A DNA stretch of 64,000 nucleotides from Gp6-AA40 sp035711805 (GTDB lineage: Bacteria > Acidobacteriota > Vicinamibacteria > Vicinamibacterales > UBA2999), in the NCBI GenBank assembly GCA_035711805.1, contig DASTBV010000088.1, positions 1 through 64,000 on the forward strand, given 5' to 3'. The notes below the pieces were generated by a model, which worked only from the letters and a program-made list of their open reading frames with translations, was not told the origin of the DNA and did not search any database. Position numbers and translations under genes: made by a program. Shown here in pieces: positions 33,374-41,801 of the stretch. Positions within the stretch are counted from its first letter, which is position 1. Every line of letters begins with the position of its first letter.

Positions 33374-35215
33374 TCAACGCGACAACGCGTCAATCAGTTC
33401 CGTATGCCCGTACTTCCGCGCGAGATCGAGGGCGGTGAGTCCGTCCTTGTTTCTGGCGTCGGCCCGGGCACCGGACTTCAGCAGCAGCTCGATCATCGCC
33501 GGGTCGCCGAAGTCCATCGACGCGGCCCAGAGCAGCGGCGTCATCCCCATCTTGTCCACGACGTTGACGTTGGCGCCCCGCCCGATCAACTCCTGCGCCA
33601 TGCTCACTTCGTTGTTCAGCGCGGCCCGTCCGAGCATCGTGATGCCGTTGCCGTCGGCAAACTCGATCGGCGTGCCGAGATCGAACAGCGCCCGCGCGAC
33701 GTCGGCGTCGCCAAACTTGAACGCGCCGAGCAGCGGCGTCGTCCGCGACGTGCCGATGAGCAGCATCGGCTCGTCGATCTTCGCGCCCGCATCGTGCAGC
33801 CGCTTCAGCGCCGCCGCATTGCCGGCGTAGGACGCGAGGAAAAACGGATTGGCGTTGAAGACCGGCGCGCCGCCTTCGGCTGGGGGGCCGACCTGGGCGC
33901 CGCGATCGAGCAGCAGGTTGATCGCGGGGACGGAATCCTGGAACTGCGCGGCAACCATCAGCGCGCTGAACCGGGTCTGCGCCCGGGCGTTGACGTTGGC
34001 GCCCCGATCGAGCAGCAACCGCATCTTCTCGACGTCAGGCGCCGCCGCCATCAGCGCGGTCGTGCCGCCGGACTTCGTGGCCACGTTCGGGTTCAGGCCT
34101 TGATCGAGCAGGCGCCGCACGTCGGCAACCGACCCAAACACCACCGTCTCGATCCACGGCTCAACGTTGGCGGGCATCGTCTCGGGCAACGGCGGGGCCG
34201 TCACCGGTCGCGTCGGCGGCAGCGCATACGCCAGTGCCATCACCGCCCAGGCGGCACCGGTCATGGAAATGAACTGATCGTGCCCGTCCGGGTAGCCCGC
34301 ATCGAAGTACGGCGGACTGAGCGGTGCCGGCGGGTTCAGGCGCGACTTCACGCGCCAGGAACCATCAGCGGCCTGCGTCTTCACCAGATACTCGACGCCG
34401 CGGCTCCAACCCGGATCGATCTCGCCAACGCCCCCTTCCCGCAAGGCGACCAGCGCCTGCGCGGTCGCGTAGACGTCGCTGTCGCGTCCGGGGAGCGCGC
34501 CCCACCCGCCGTCGGGCCGCTGCGCCGCCTTCAGCTCGCGGGCGAAACGCTGCAGCGTATTTCGATCCGCTCCGGCCCATTTCAGGCCGATGATTCGGTA
34601 CGCGTGCTCCTCCGTGGACCGCACCGGACGGCTTTCGAGAAACTTCCGCGCCCGCGCCACCGCCGCGGCAGCCGCGGACTTCTGGCTGGCGTGGTGATAG
34701 ACCTGAACCGCCCGCAGGCCGAGCGCGGCCATCGTGAACCGGCTGTAGGAGGACGGCGGACGCTGATGGAAGCCGTCCCAGTCCCCGTCGCGGTTCTGGC
34801 GCGAGATCAGGAGACGCGCGTAGAGCGCCGCGCCAAGGTTCGGCGGCACGCCGGCCGCATGTGCCGCCACCAGGCGGTACGCATCGTCCATCGCCGGCTC
34901 GATGACGTACGAGTACTGAATCGCGCGATCGATGTCCGCGAAGGTAAACGCCTTGACGGCGTCGGCGCGCGCGATCGCTTCGTCCACCGGGATACCGCGC
35001 TCGCGGGCGGCGCGGTACGCCAGAGCCGGCTGATACTGGTGATGGCACGACGCACACACCTGCTTGTTGGCCGTATACCAGCCCGATTGAGCCTTTTGAA
35101 TGGCCGCGACTCCCTTTGTGGCCGCCGCGCGCACATGGGTGTCGTCTCCGCCCTGTGCACTGGCGAGAGCCGGGATCACGAGGAGCGCCAGCCCGCCGAA
35201 AAACCGCTTCATCAT
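33374..35215 (-). CDS. Exported protein: CxxCH motif, alpha/alpha toroid domain and ankyrin repeats
   Basis: 613 residues. A signal peptide (MMKRFFGGLALLVIPALASA) is followed by a single C54-A-S-C57-H58 heme-attachment-like motif. Residues ~80-330 look like a squalene-cyclase/prenyltransferase alpha/alpha toroid (RPDGGWGALPGRDSDVYATA, VKTQAADGSWRVKSR). Residues ~370-613 are ankyrin repeats (VRRLLDQGLNPNVATKSGGT, LLLDRGANVNARAQTRFSAL, ELIGRGANVNVVDKMGMTPL). No catalytic DxDD motif of a cyclase was seen, so the toroid may be a binding scaffold. It is probably co-transcribed with the PQQ-type sugar dehydrogenase, which would fit electron transfer, but that is inference. Confidence 0.8.
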   Translation of the reverse strand: MMKRFFGGLALLVIPALASAQGGDDTHVRAAATKGVAAIQKAQSGWYTANKQVCASCHHQYQPALAYRAARERGIPVDEAIARADAVKAFTFADIDRAIQYSYVIEPAMDDAYRLVAAHAAGVPPNLGAALYARLLISRQNRDGDWDGFHQRPPSSYSRFTMAALGLRAVQVYHHASQKSAAAAAVARARKFLESRPVRSTEEHAYRIIGLKWAGADRNTLQRFARELKAAQRPDGGWGALPGRDSDVYATAQALVALREGGVGEIDPGWSRGVEYLVKTQAADGSWRVKSRLNPPAPLSPPYFDAGYPDGHDQFISMTGAAWAVMALAYALPPTRPVTAPPLPETMPANVEPWIETVVFGSVADVRRLLDQGLNPNVATKSGGTTALMAAAPDVEKMRLLLDRGANVNARAQTRFSALMVAAQFQDSVPAINLLLDRGAQVGPPAEGGAPVFNANPFFLASYAGNAAALKRLHDAGAKIDEPMLLIGTSRTTPLLGAFKFGDADVARALFDLGTPIEFADGNGITMLGRAALNNEVSMAQELIGRGANVNVVDKMGMTPLLWAASMDFGDPAMIELLLKSGARADARNKDGLTALDLARKYGHTELIDALSR

Positions 35216-35240
35216 GGCGAATGAATTCTACAACCGACTT

Positions 35241-35272
35241 GTCCGCCGTAGCCTCGCGGCGCGAAGGCGGAA
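35241..35272. repeat. Palindromic TCCGCC...GGCGGA element
   Basis: TCCGCCGTAGCCTCGCGGCG followed by CGAAGGCGGA forms a hairpin with 6-bp outer arms and an inner GCC/GGC pairing. It lies between divergent genes (ankyrin protein and epimerase) 28 bp before the epimerase start and belongs to the same general class of intergenic palindromes. Confidence 0.5.
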
Positions 35273-35300
35273 GGGCACGAAGTAAAATCAGGGTTCCCAG

Positions 35301-36263
35301 ATGAAACATGCTCTCGTGACGGGAGCTGCCGGATTCATCGGCAGCCATCTCGTGGATTCACTCCTCGCCGCCGGCTGGCGTGTGACCGCGTTCGACAACT
35401 TCGATTCGTTCTACGACCCCGCGATCAAGGAAGCGAACGTCTGCGCGCACCAGGCGAACCCCGCCTACCGGCTGGTCCGCGGCGATCTGCTCGACCCCAC
35501 GGCCATGGCCTCGCTCGCCGGCACGACCTATGACGTCATCGTCCATCTGGCGGCGCGCCCTGGCGTCCGGCCCTCCATCAAGGATCCGGTCGGTCATCAG
35601 AACGTCAACGTGACCGGAACGCAGCTGCTCCTCGAGCTGGCGCGGCGCACCGGCACCCGGCAGTTCGTGTTCGGCTCGTCGAGCAGCGTCTACGGCGTCA
35701 ACCCGCGCGTCCCGTGGCGCGAAGACGACCACGTGCTGCAGCCGATCAGCCCATATGCCAGCACCAAGGTCAGCGGCGAGCTGCTCGGACATGTGTACAG
35801 CCACCTCTATGGCATGCGTTTCATCGCGCTGCGGTTCTTCACCGTGCATGGTCCGCGGCAGCGCCCGGACCTGGCCGTTCACAAGTTCGCGGCGCTGATG
35901 CTCGCGGGCAAGCCGATTCCGGTGTTCGGCAGCGGCGGGACGAGCCGTGACTACACGTTCATCGACGATGTGGTGAATGGAATCCGCGCGGCAATGGAAT
36001 ACACGGCCTCACCGTACGAGGTGATCAATCTCGGCAACACGCGGACGGTGCAGCTGTCGGAAATGATCGCCGCCCTCGAGCGCGCAACGGGCGTCTCGGC
36101 GACGATCGAGCGGCACCCCGAGCAGCCGGGTGAAGTGCCTCGGACGTGGGCGAACATCGACAAGGCGCGGGGCCTGCTCGGTTACAGCCCGAAGACGACG
36201 TGCGAAGAGGGCGTGCGGCGCTTCGTCGACTGGCTCCGCCGCCACAAGGAACACGCACTGTAG
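35301..36263 (+). CDS. NAD-dependent epimerase/dehydratase, UDP-glucuronate 4-epimerase type
   Basis: 320 residues, an extended short-chain dehydrogenase. It has the NAD-binding GAAGFIGSH (8-16), the catalytic S-Y-K set with Y152 and K156 in SPYASTK, and YTFIDDVVNGI typical of nucleotide-sugar epimerases. The best fit is the UDP-glucuronate/UDP-galacturonate 4-epimerase group (NFDSFYDPAIKEANV near the N-terminus, FTVHGPRQRPD). It would make precursors for surface polysaccharide in the cytoplasm. The C-terminus is basic and short. No other polysaccharide genes are adjacent. Confidence 0.88.
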   Translation: MKHALVTGAAGFIGSHLVDSLLAAGWRVTAFDNFDSFYDPAIKEANVCAHQANPAYRLVRGDLLDPTAMASLAGTTYDVIVHLAARPGVRPSIKDPVGHQNVNVTGTQLLLELARRTGTRQFVFGSSSSVYGVNPRVPWREDDHVLQPISPYASTKVSGELLGHVYSHLYGMRFIALRFFTVHGPRQRPDLAVHKFAALMLAGKPIPVFGSGGTSRDYTFIDDVVNGIRAAMEYTASPYEVINLGNTRTVQLSEMIAALERATGVSATIERHPEQPGEVPRTWANIDKARGLLGYSPKTTCEEGVRRFVDWLRRHKEHAL

Positions 36264-36296
36264 TCACAACGGACACACAGACACACAGAGAACACG

Positions 36297-36746
36297 TCAA
36301 CGGAAGACCGAGATGGTCAGATCGAAGTTGTAGCAGACCGGCGACGTCGCGCGCATCGACATCCGCAGTTCCCGGTCGAAGAATCCACCGCTGAAGGTGT
36401 AGTTGTAGGTCCCGCAGTCAGCATCGTTGAAGCTGCCGCTGCTCGCCGCCACGAAGGCGCCCTCCCTGTCGATGAGCGCCGCACCCATCGGAACGCTGAC
36501 GCCGCCGCAGTCGCCACTCAGCACGAACGGCGCCATCGTGAGCTGCGGACCGCTCTGGGTGACGGCCGTGGTCGTCGGACATGACACGGTTTCCGACAGT
36601 TCCGGAAACGTCATGACGGTCGTGCCCGAGTAACTCCCCGCCACTGACGGATATTGACCGGACTGCGCACTACCAGGGGACGTCGGCGATCCGCCGCAAC
36701 CGGCGGCAACAAGAGTAATGAGGGTGAGAACGAGTACGGCCTTCAT
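36297..36746 (-). CDS. Small lipoprotein of unknown function
   Basis: 149 residues from the ATG at 36746; the longer frame upstream lacks coding character. The N-terminus is a lipoprotein signal (MKAVLVLTLITLVAAGC, lipid on Cys17), followed by a Ser/Thr-rich spacer and a beta-rich domain with four to five further cysteines (SETVSCPTTTAV, SGDCGGVSV, DADCGTYNYTFSGGF, SPVCYNFDLTISV). I do not recognise a family. Divergent from the CAP-domain gene; the 197-bp gap between them has no clear promoter match. Confidence 0.7.
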   Translation of the reverse strand: MKAVLVLTLITLVAAGCGGSPTSPGSAQSGQYPSVAGSYSGTTVMTFPELSETVSCPTTTAVTQSGPQLTMAPFVLSGDCGGVSVPMGAALIDREGAFVAASSGSFNDADCGTYNYTFSGGFFDRELRMSMRATSPVCYNFDLTISVFR

Positions 36747-36943
36747 CGGGATCCTCGCTGGAGCAGCTAGATGCGCTTCGGCGGAATCGCGTCCGGGCTT
36801 TAGGTGCGACAGTTTTTGGGTGGCGCCGTCAAGAATGTTGTCGATCGCGGTGTCCCGGATTTCCACACCGCCAGGATTCCGACGCATAACGAGACCGGTT
36901 TTACACCGCTGCACCAGGCGCACCGATTGCACCGTCGCGTGGC

Positions 36944-37447
36944 ATGTCCGGCCAGCGGAACCGGCTCTTCGTGACGACGGCGCTGTGGATCGTCAGCGTC
37001 TGCTCCACATCTCTCGGTTTCGAAGCGGGCACGCCCCCGGCCAGCACATCCCAGGTTGCAGCGGAAGTCGTCGAACTGACGAATACGGAACGAGGCATCA
37101 GCGGACACACCCGGCTGCGTACGAACGCGCGGCTGATGCGTGCGGCGCAGCTTCACGCCGAGCAGATGGCCCGGGCCGGGCAACAGGCGCACGTCCTGCC
37201 GCATGCTGCGTATCCTCGCACTGAAGATCGACTGGCGGCCGCTGGTTATCAGTGGCAGAGCTATGGAGAAAACCTTGCGCTCGGTCAGGCGGGGCCGGCG
37301 GAGGCGGTGCGCAGCTGGATGCACTCCCCCGTTCATCGCAGGAACATCGTCCACCCCAATTTCACCGAGCTCGGCGTCGGGTATGCGATCGACCGGGCCG
37401 GCCGGCCATACTACGTGCAGGTCTTTGCGACTCCCTCTCCCTCGTAA
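36944..37447 (+). CDS. Secreted CAP-domain (SCP/PR1-like) protein
   Basis: 167 residues. A signal peptide (MSGQRNRLFVTTALWIVSVC ...) precedes a complete CAP domain with the usual residues: LRTNARLMRAAQLHAEQMAR, YQWQSYGENLALG (Glu), AEAVRSWMHSPVHRRNIVHP (His) and FTELGVGYAID. Bacterial CAP proteins are extracellular, of varied and mostly unproven function. It is convergent with the fibre operon and ends 8 bp from it. Confidence 0.9.
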   Translation: MSGQRNRLFVTTALWIVSVCSTSLGFEAGTPPASTSQVAAEVVELTNTERGISGHTRLRTNARLMRAAQLHAEQMARAGQQAHVLPHAAYPRTEDRLAAAGYQWQSYGENLALGQAGPAEAVRSWMHSPVHRRNIVHPNFTELGVGYAIDRAGRPYYVQVFATPSPS

Positions 37448-37455
37448 GCGGTTTC

Positions 37456-37947
37456 CTAGGGCGTGATCGCCTCGATTTTCCAGCGCAGCGTCGCCTGATG
37501 CGTACCTGCACGAACGGCTGCTCCAGGCGCTGAAAGCGTCCAGGCGATGTCCACCCCACCGGTTGTCGCCATTGGCTGACCCTCGAACGCCACGGTGTAG
37601 GACGTCTTGCTCAGCACGCCATTCACGCCGATTCCGTTGGTCACGTTCGACGTCGTCCACGAGACGTTGGACGCAGGAATCGAGGAGCTTTCCGGCCCGG
37701 CGAGGTCACTGTCAGCGCGTACGCTGATCCGGATTACCTGCGTCGGCGGAATGACTGCGTTGTCAAAACTGACGCGTGTCGGGTTCGAAGAAGCCGCCGC
37801 GCTGGCGAGCACATCGGTCACGTCGAACGAGGCGAGCGAGGGCACGGCCACGCGGACGGTATCCTGCGCGCGGGCGTCGCTCGACGTCGCGGCCAGACCG
37901 AAGGCAACCACCGCCAGCAGCGAGCTGAAGTTCAGGCGGCGTCTCAT
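37456..37947 (-). CDS. Divergent fibre-subunit-like secreted protein (last gene of fibre operon)
   Basis: 163 residues. Signal peptide (MRRRLNFSSLLAVVAFGLAA...) then a beta-rich domain that aligns by eye with the three paralogues upstream: ASFDVTDVLASAAAS, IRISVRADSDL, SNVSWTTSNVTNGIGVNGVL, GTHQATLRWKIEAI near the end. Unlike them it has no cysteine pair. The start overlaps the usher-like gene's stop by 4 bp (ATGA). By position and divergence it could be a minor or tip subunit; this is inference. Confidence 0.65.
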   Translation of the reverse strand: MRRRLNFSSLLAVVAFGLAATSSDARAQDTVRVAVPSLASFDVTDVLASAAASSNPTRVSFDNAVIPPTQVIRISVRADSDLAGPESSSIPASNVSWTTSNVTNGIGVNGVLSKTSYTVAFEGQPMATTGGVDIAWTLSAPGAAVRAGTHQATLRWKIEAITP

Positions 37948-39818
37948 GGCGCCGGCGGCTGAAAGATGATCGGTTTCACTTTCGGAAGAAGCCGGAACTC
38001 GACATCCGTCGCGGGGCCACCGTCTTCGAGCTCGATCAGTCGCTCCACGGGACCGCCGGCTTCGACGTCCGGCGGCAGCTTTTCCCCGTGGAGACGAACG
38101 ATGTGCTGGCCTGGACTGACGTTGTAGAAGCTGAACGTCCCCTCGTCGCCAGCCGACGTGATCCGCTCACCGAGGTAGATGACCGCGCGCGCCAGTCCTT
38201 CCGTCGGGTCGAACCGCCCATTCCGGTTGCGGTCCACATAGACCCGCCCGTGAATCGAATTGAGCGGCACGGCGACGAGGTCGGCCGTCACGTTTGTGAA
38301 CGCCGTCAGCGCGAGCTGCACACGGCGGCCGTCCCACGCGTAATCCGCCGGCAGATATGCGGGGACCAGCGCCAGTTCGTAGTCTCCGCGCGGTACGTTC
38401 CGGAAGACGTAACGACCGTCGGAACCGGTGTCTACCTGGTATCGGCCAAGCTTGACCCGCGCGCCGGCCACCGGACGTCTGGTGTGATCGATGACCTGAC
38501 CGCGAACGACCGCGCCGCGGGTCGGCGTGCCGATATTCCAGCTCCTGGTGAGCATCACTTTGAACCGGGGCCGGTCCGACAGAAATGGGCCGTGCTGATA
38601 CGCGGAAAGGCGGCCGTACTCGGCGTTCAACGCGAGCTGGCCGGGCAATTCCTGCCGCAACAACCCCCGAAAACGGTTGGCGTCGGTGACGTCGGGAACC
38701 GCTGCCGCCACCCGCAGCGTCGTCGAGCGGGTGAGCGCGCTCGTCGCCTGCAGTTCCTCCCACTGCTCAACCAAGCCCGACTCGGTTCGTTGACTGGCAA
38801 TCTGGAGCGCAACGTCGAACCGCGCGCCTGCGCGATAGCTGACCGCCGACTGCGTCTGCTGCCGCTCGAACGACTCCGACAATCCCAGGTACTCACGCTC
38901 GAACTCGCCGAACTGGTGCCGGTGGAAGAGGCGGAAGCCGCCCGCCGTGACGTTGGCCATCGCCGCGGACGTGGTCGTTCTGGTCTGGAGTGTCTCGGTG
39001 AACGTGCGCTCCAGCGAAAGGCTGACGTGACGGGATAGCGGGAAACGGAGTGCAACTGTCCGCCAGTCATTCTGCTCGGCGAGGTGCGTCGAACGGAGCA
39101 GGCCGCCGCTGATCGTGACGCCGCCCGGCATCGTGTAGCCGGCGAAGAGACTGACGTCGCGGCCGCGCACCGGCCACCGGACCGCACGGTAGACGCCTTC
39201 GAGCTCGACGCGGCGCAGTGCGAGCCGGCTTCGCATCAAGTACGACCGATCGGAAGCGACTTCCGCATCGATGATCGGCTGGTCCGCGATCACCAGCTGA
39301 TCGCGGTACGAGATGACGGTCGATTGGTTCGCAAGTCCGCGCCGCGGCCCGTACACCGAGATCGCGGGCTGCCGCCGGCCCGCCGCGGACCAGGAGAACC
39401 GTGCACCGCGGCTGGCCCCCCGCAAGTGAGAGAAGACATCTCCGAGCTCGGCCCGCCATTTCAGATCCGGGTCGAACAAGGACAGGGCGCCGTTGTCGAA
39501 CAGCAACCCTTCGGCACCGCGGGTGAGCAATGCCGCCGACTGAAGCTGCACGCCTTTGATCGCGCCGCCGGCGGCGATCTCCGTACCCCAATCGGCGGCC
39601 TGGACGTACCCCATGCCAACCGACAAGCGCAGACGATCGCGCACGGCCGGCAATTGCGCCGGCTCACGCTCCACCGGTGTCGTCCGTCGTTCGTGCTCGA
39701 TCAGCTCAGGGGGCTTCGGGATCGTAAATGTCCGCAGATCCTGAGCGCTGGCGGAAAGGGGGACGAGCGCCGCCGATGTCGCCGCCGCTACGCACCACCG
39801 CTTACGGGACGGCCGCAC
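37944..39818 (-). CDS. Usher-like outer-membrane barrel with C-terminal carboxypeptidase-regulatory-like domains
   Basis: 624 residues from a GTG at 39818, which gives a signal peptide (RKRWCVAAATSAALVPLSAS then AQ). Residues ~45-430 show alternating beta-strands of an outer-membrane barrel (RLRLSVGMGYVQAADWGTEI, GGFRLFHRHQFGEFEREYLG). Two C-terminal domains follow: VRGQVIDHTRRPVAGARVKL with YVFRNVPRGDYELALVPAYL, and IHGRVYVDRNRNGRFDPTEG with TFSFYNVSPGQHIVRLHGE. Such domains also end some pilus ushers. It is shorter than classical ushers (about 800 residues) and I see no canonical plug, so usher-like is as far as I go. It overlaps the chaperone-like gene by 17 bp. Confidence 0.65.
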   Translation of the reverse strand: MRPSRKRWCVAAATSAALVPLSASAQDLRTFTIPKPPELIEHERRTTPVEREPAQLPAVRDRLRLSVGMGYVQAADWGTEIAAGGAIKGVQLQSAALLTRGAEGLLFDNGALSLFDPDLKWRAELGDVFSHLRGASRGARFSWSAAGRRQPAISVYGPRRGLANQSTVISYRDQLVIADQPIIDAEVASDRSYLMRSRLALRRVELEGVYRAVRWPVRGRDVSLFAGYTMPGGVTISGGLLRSTHLAEQNDWRTVALRFPLSRHVSLSLERTFTETLQTRTTTSAAMANVTAGGFRLFHRHQFGEFEREYLGLSESFERQQTQSAVSYRAGARFDVALQIASQRTESGLVEQWEELQATSALTRSTTLRVAAAVPDVTDANRFRGLLRQELPGQLALNAEYGRLSAYQHGPFLSDRPRFKVMLTRSWNIGTPTRGAVVRGQVIDHTRRPVAGARVKLGRYQVDTGSDGRYVFRNVPRGDYELALVPAYLPADYAWDGRRVQLALTAFTNVTADLVAVPLNSIHGRVYVDRNRNGRFDPTEGLARAVIYLGERITSAGDEGTFSFYNVSPGQHIVRLHGEKLPPDVEAGGPVERLIELEDGGPATDVEFRLLPKVKPIIFQPPAP

Positions 39819-40668
39819 GCTCCTGCACTTCCTCACGCACGAGCTCGAGCTCTCGTTCCGCGCCGACGTAGTGATCAGCGCCAAAATCGAGGACGGCTCT
39901 CACGCGGTACCGTCCCGACGGAAGCACCCTCGCTGACGGAAGTTTCGCCGTCAGCATGCCCTCCCGCGACGGTTCCGTCAGCACCGTGCGTCGTCCAAGC
40001 TCGGTCGTCGCGAGCGGAGTCGTCATCTCAGGCGCAAAAAACTCGATGCGGCCCTCGATTGCGAGCGGGGCGTTGCCGTCGTTCCGCACCTGTATGCGCG
40101 CTTCGTCCCCATCAAGCCGGATGGCAAGGATGGCGGCCTCGCGTTGCACCGGCTCGACGTAGACGAAGATGCCGGTGGAGACGGAGGCCACGAACCTCAC
40201 GCCAACACCCTCGCCGGCGGCCTCGAGCGGGTCAGGCACTTCGTCCACCGTCAGCGCGCACCAGAATCCACCGGCCTGTACCTCGACGGGCATCGTGACA
40301 GTGATTCGGATCGTCAGCGTCTCGCCGGGCTTGACGCTTGATTCCACCGGGTTGATTGACACCCACTGCCCGCACGACCGCCGGAGTGTCCCTGCCTCCG
40401 CATAAAAGGACTGTTTGCCGTCCACGCTGCGCCACCAGTCCTCGACGCGGGCCTTGAACTGCGTCGCCTGCTGGTCGCGATCGAGGGTGAGGCGGAACTG
40501 TCGTGTCGCCACCTGCCCCGGTCTGACCGTAATCCTGATTGCGTCGAGCGTGGCCTGAAACGACAGCGGGCGCGGGGTCTCGGGTGGCGGCGGCGCCTGG
40601 GCCGTCAGTGCCGCCAGCTGCAGCAGAGATGCGATCAGTAGACCCATCAGATACCTTCGAACTTCCAT
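39802..40668 (-). CDS. Periplasmic Ig-fold chaperone-like protein (PapD-type architecture)
   Basis: 288 residues. After a signal peptide (MEVRRYLMGLLIASLLQLAA) come two beta-sandwich domains. The first has the pattern of pilus chaperones: RITVRPGQVATRQFRLTLDR, then WVSINPVESSVKPGETLTIR and a GGFWCALTV strand. The second has ILAIRLDGDEARIQVRNDGN and SGRYRVRAVLDFGADHYVG. Two cysteines (SCGQW and FWCAL) could form an intradomain disulfide. Role by analogy: holding fibre subunits in the periplasm until they reach the outer-membrane pore. It overlaps the last subunit gene upstream by 22 bp and the usher-like gene downstream by 17 bp. Confidence 0.68.
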   Translation of the reverse strand: MEVRRYLMGLLIASLLQLAALTAQAPPPPETPRPLSFQATLDAIRITVRPGQVATRQFRLTLDRDQQATQFKARVEDWWRSVDGKQSFYAEAGTLRRSCGQWVSINPVESSVKPGETLTIRITVTMPVEVQAGGFWCALTVDEVPDPLEAAGEGVGVRFVASVSTGIFVYVEPVQREAAILAIRLDGDEARIQVRNDGNAPLAIEGRIEFFAPEMTTPLATTELGRRTVLTEPSREGMLTAKLPSARVLPSGRYRVRAVLDFGADHYVGAERELELVREEVQERAAVP

Positions 40669-41189
40669 GTCACGACCAGCGTGTGCGCGCCCGAGCGTTG
40701 CACCGTCGGCTTGGCGCCGAGCGTGAAGACCAGTCCGGTTGTCGAACAGCTCGTCGCATCCGCCTGACAGGTCGCGACGGTGTTATACGAAGAATTGCTC
40801 AGCGTTGCCGCGGTGCCCGTGGCGTTCGTCCAGGTCGCGGCGTTCCAGCTCACGTCCGCGGCGCTCCACGTCACCGAGCCCGCCACCGGTGGCGTGAAGG
40901 ACGCGGCGTTCGCTTGCAGCGAGATCCTCAGCTGTTTCGCGGCAGACGATGTGACGATTTGATCGGCGGTGACGCTCGCGGCCGTGGCGGCCGTGCTGAC
41001 GCCGATGTTGGTCACGCTGAACGTCACCGTGGCCGGCACCGTGACGCGCGCCTGCTCGCTCACATTGGCCGACATCGTCGTCGTCTGACTCGTATCAGGC
41101 AGCGTGACGGTCGTCTGCGCGCCAGCCGTCGACGACATCGTGAGCGCGAGCAGTCCGGCGAGATAGCGAGTGGGGGCGCCTACCTTCAT
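40647..41189 (-). CDS. Fibre subunit paralogue C (secreted)
   Basis: 180 residues. Signal peptide (MKVGAPTRYLAGLLALTMSS ...AGA|QTT) then a compact beta-domain: TVTLPDTSQTTTMSANVSEQ, VTVPATVTFSVTNI, KQLRISLQANAASFTPP, DVSWNAATWTN, a cysteine pair in TCQADATSC and a C-terminal strand HTLVVTWKFEGI. It is a tandem paralogue of the two genes upstream. The alternating hydrophobic pattern at the mature N-terminus could act as a donor strand, as in chaperone-usher pilins; this is inference. It is not a family I can name. Confidence 0.7.
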   Translation of the reverse strand: MKVGAPTRYLAGLLALTMSSTAGAQTTVTLPDTSQTTTMSANVSEQARVTVPATVTFSVTNIGVSTAATAASVTADQIVTSSAAKQLRISLQANAASFTPPVAGSVTWSAADVSWNAATWTNATGTAATLSNSSYNTVATCQADATSCSTTGLVFTLGAKPTVQRSGAHTLVVTWKFEGI

Positions 41190-41214
41190 CTCGGGCTCAT
41201 TTCTGTTGTTGTGG

Positions 41215-41796
41215 CTATGTCCCTGTCGCTTCGAATTTCCAGGTCACGGTCAAAGTGTGTGCCCCGGAGCGCTTGACAGTCGTTTTCGGGCCGAGCGTCA
41301 TCTGAAAGCCGGTCGTCGAGCATGACGAGGTATCCGCGTTACAGGTGGCCACGAGCGTGTAGGCAGCGCTGCTCAGCGTTCCGTTGTTGCGCACGGCGTT
41401 GACCCAGGCGTTGGGGCCGCCGCCGGGGGCGCTCCACGACACGTCGCTGGCCGACCACGTGGCCGCGCCGGCGACCGGCGGCGAGAACGACGCCGCGTTC
41501 GCGATGAGCGAGATGGTCAGCTGCTTGGTTGCCGTCGCCAGCACGATGTTCTGGATCGAGATCGTCTGCGTGGCGGCGTTGGTGCTTCCGGAAATGTTGC
41601 TGACGTTGAACGTGACGCTCGCCGGAAGCGTGACCGACGCCTGTTCGCTGACGCTCGCTGTCAGGGTCGTCGTCGTGCCGGTGTTCGGCAAGCCGATGAC
41701 GGTCTGCGCGGCAACCGCATGGGGCGCGCAGACGATCGCGCCCGCCAGCAGACCCGCTGTGACAGCTTGCACGTTCACACCACGCCGGTACGACAT
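41215..41796 (-). CDS. Fibre subunit paralogue B (secreted)
   Basis: 193 residues from the ATG at 41796, which begins a signal peptide (MSYRRGVNVQAVTAGLLAGA... AVAAQ). The mature part parallels subunits A and C: VIGLPNTGTTTTLTASVSEQ, VTLPASVTFNVSNISG, KQLTISLIANAASFSPPVAG, DVSWSAPGGG, the cysteine pair TCNADTSSC and the C-terminal HTLTVTWKFEA. It is slightly longer through an insert near APGGGPNAWVNAV. The gap from subunit A is 5 bp and to C is 25 bp. Confidence 0.7.
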   Translation of the reverse strand: MSYRRGVNVQAVTAGLLAGAIVCAPHAVAAQTVIGLPNTGTTTTLTASVSEQASVTLPASVTFNVSNISGSTNAATQTISIQNIVLATATKQLTISLIANAASFSPPVAGAATWSASDVSWSAPGGGPNAWVNAVRNNGTLSSAAYTLVATCNADTSSCSTTGFQMTLGPKTTVKRSGAHTLTVTWKFEATGT

Positions 41797-41801
41797 CGCC
41801 G

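Noticed and set aside
33092..35224. 710-residue plus-strand frame opposite the sugar dehydrogenase and ankyrin genes
   Set aside because: Low-complexity antisense frame spanning two clear genes.
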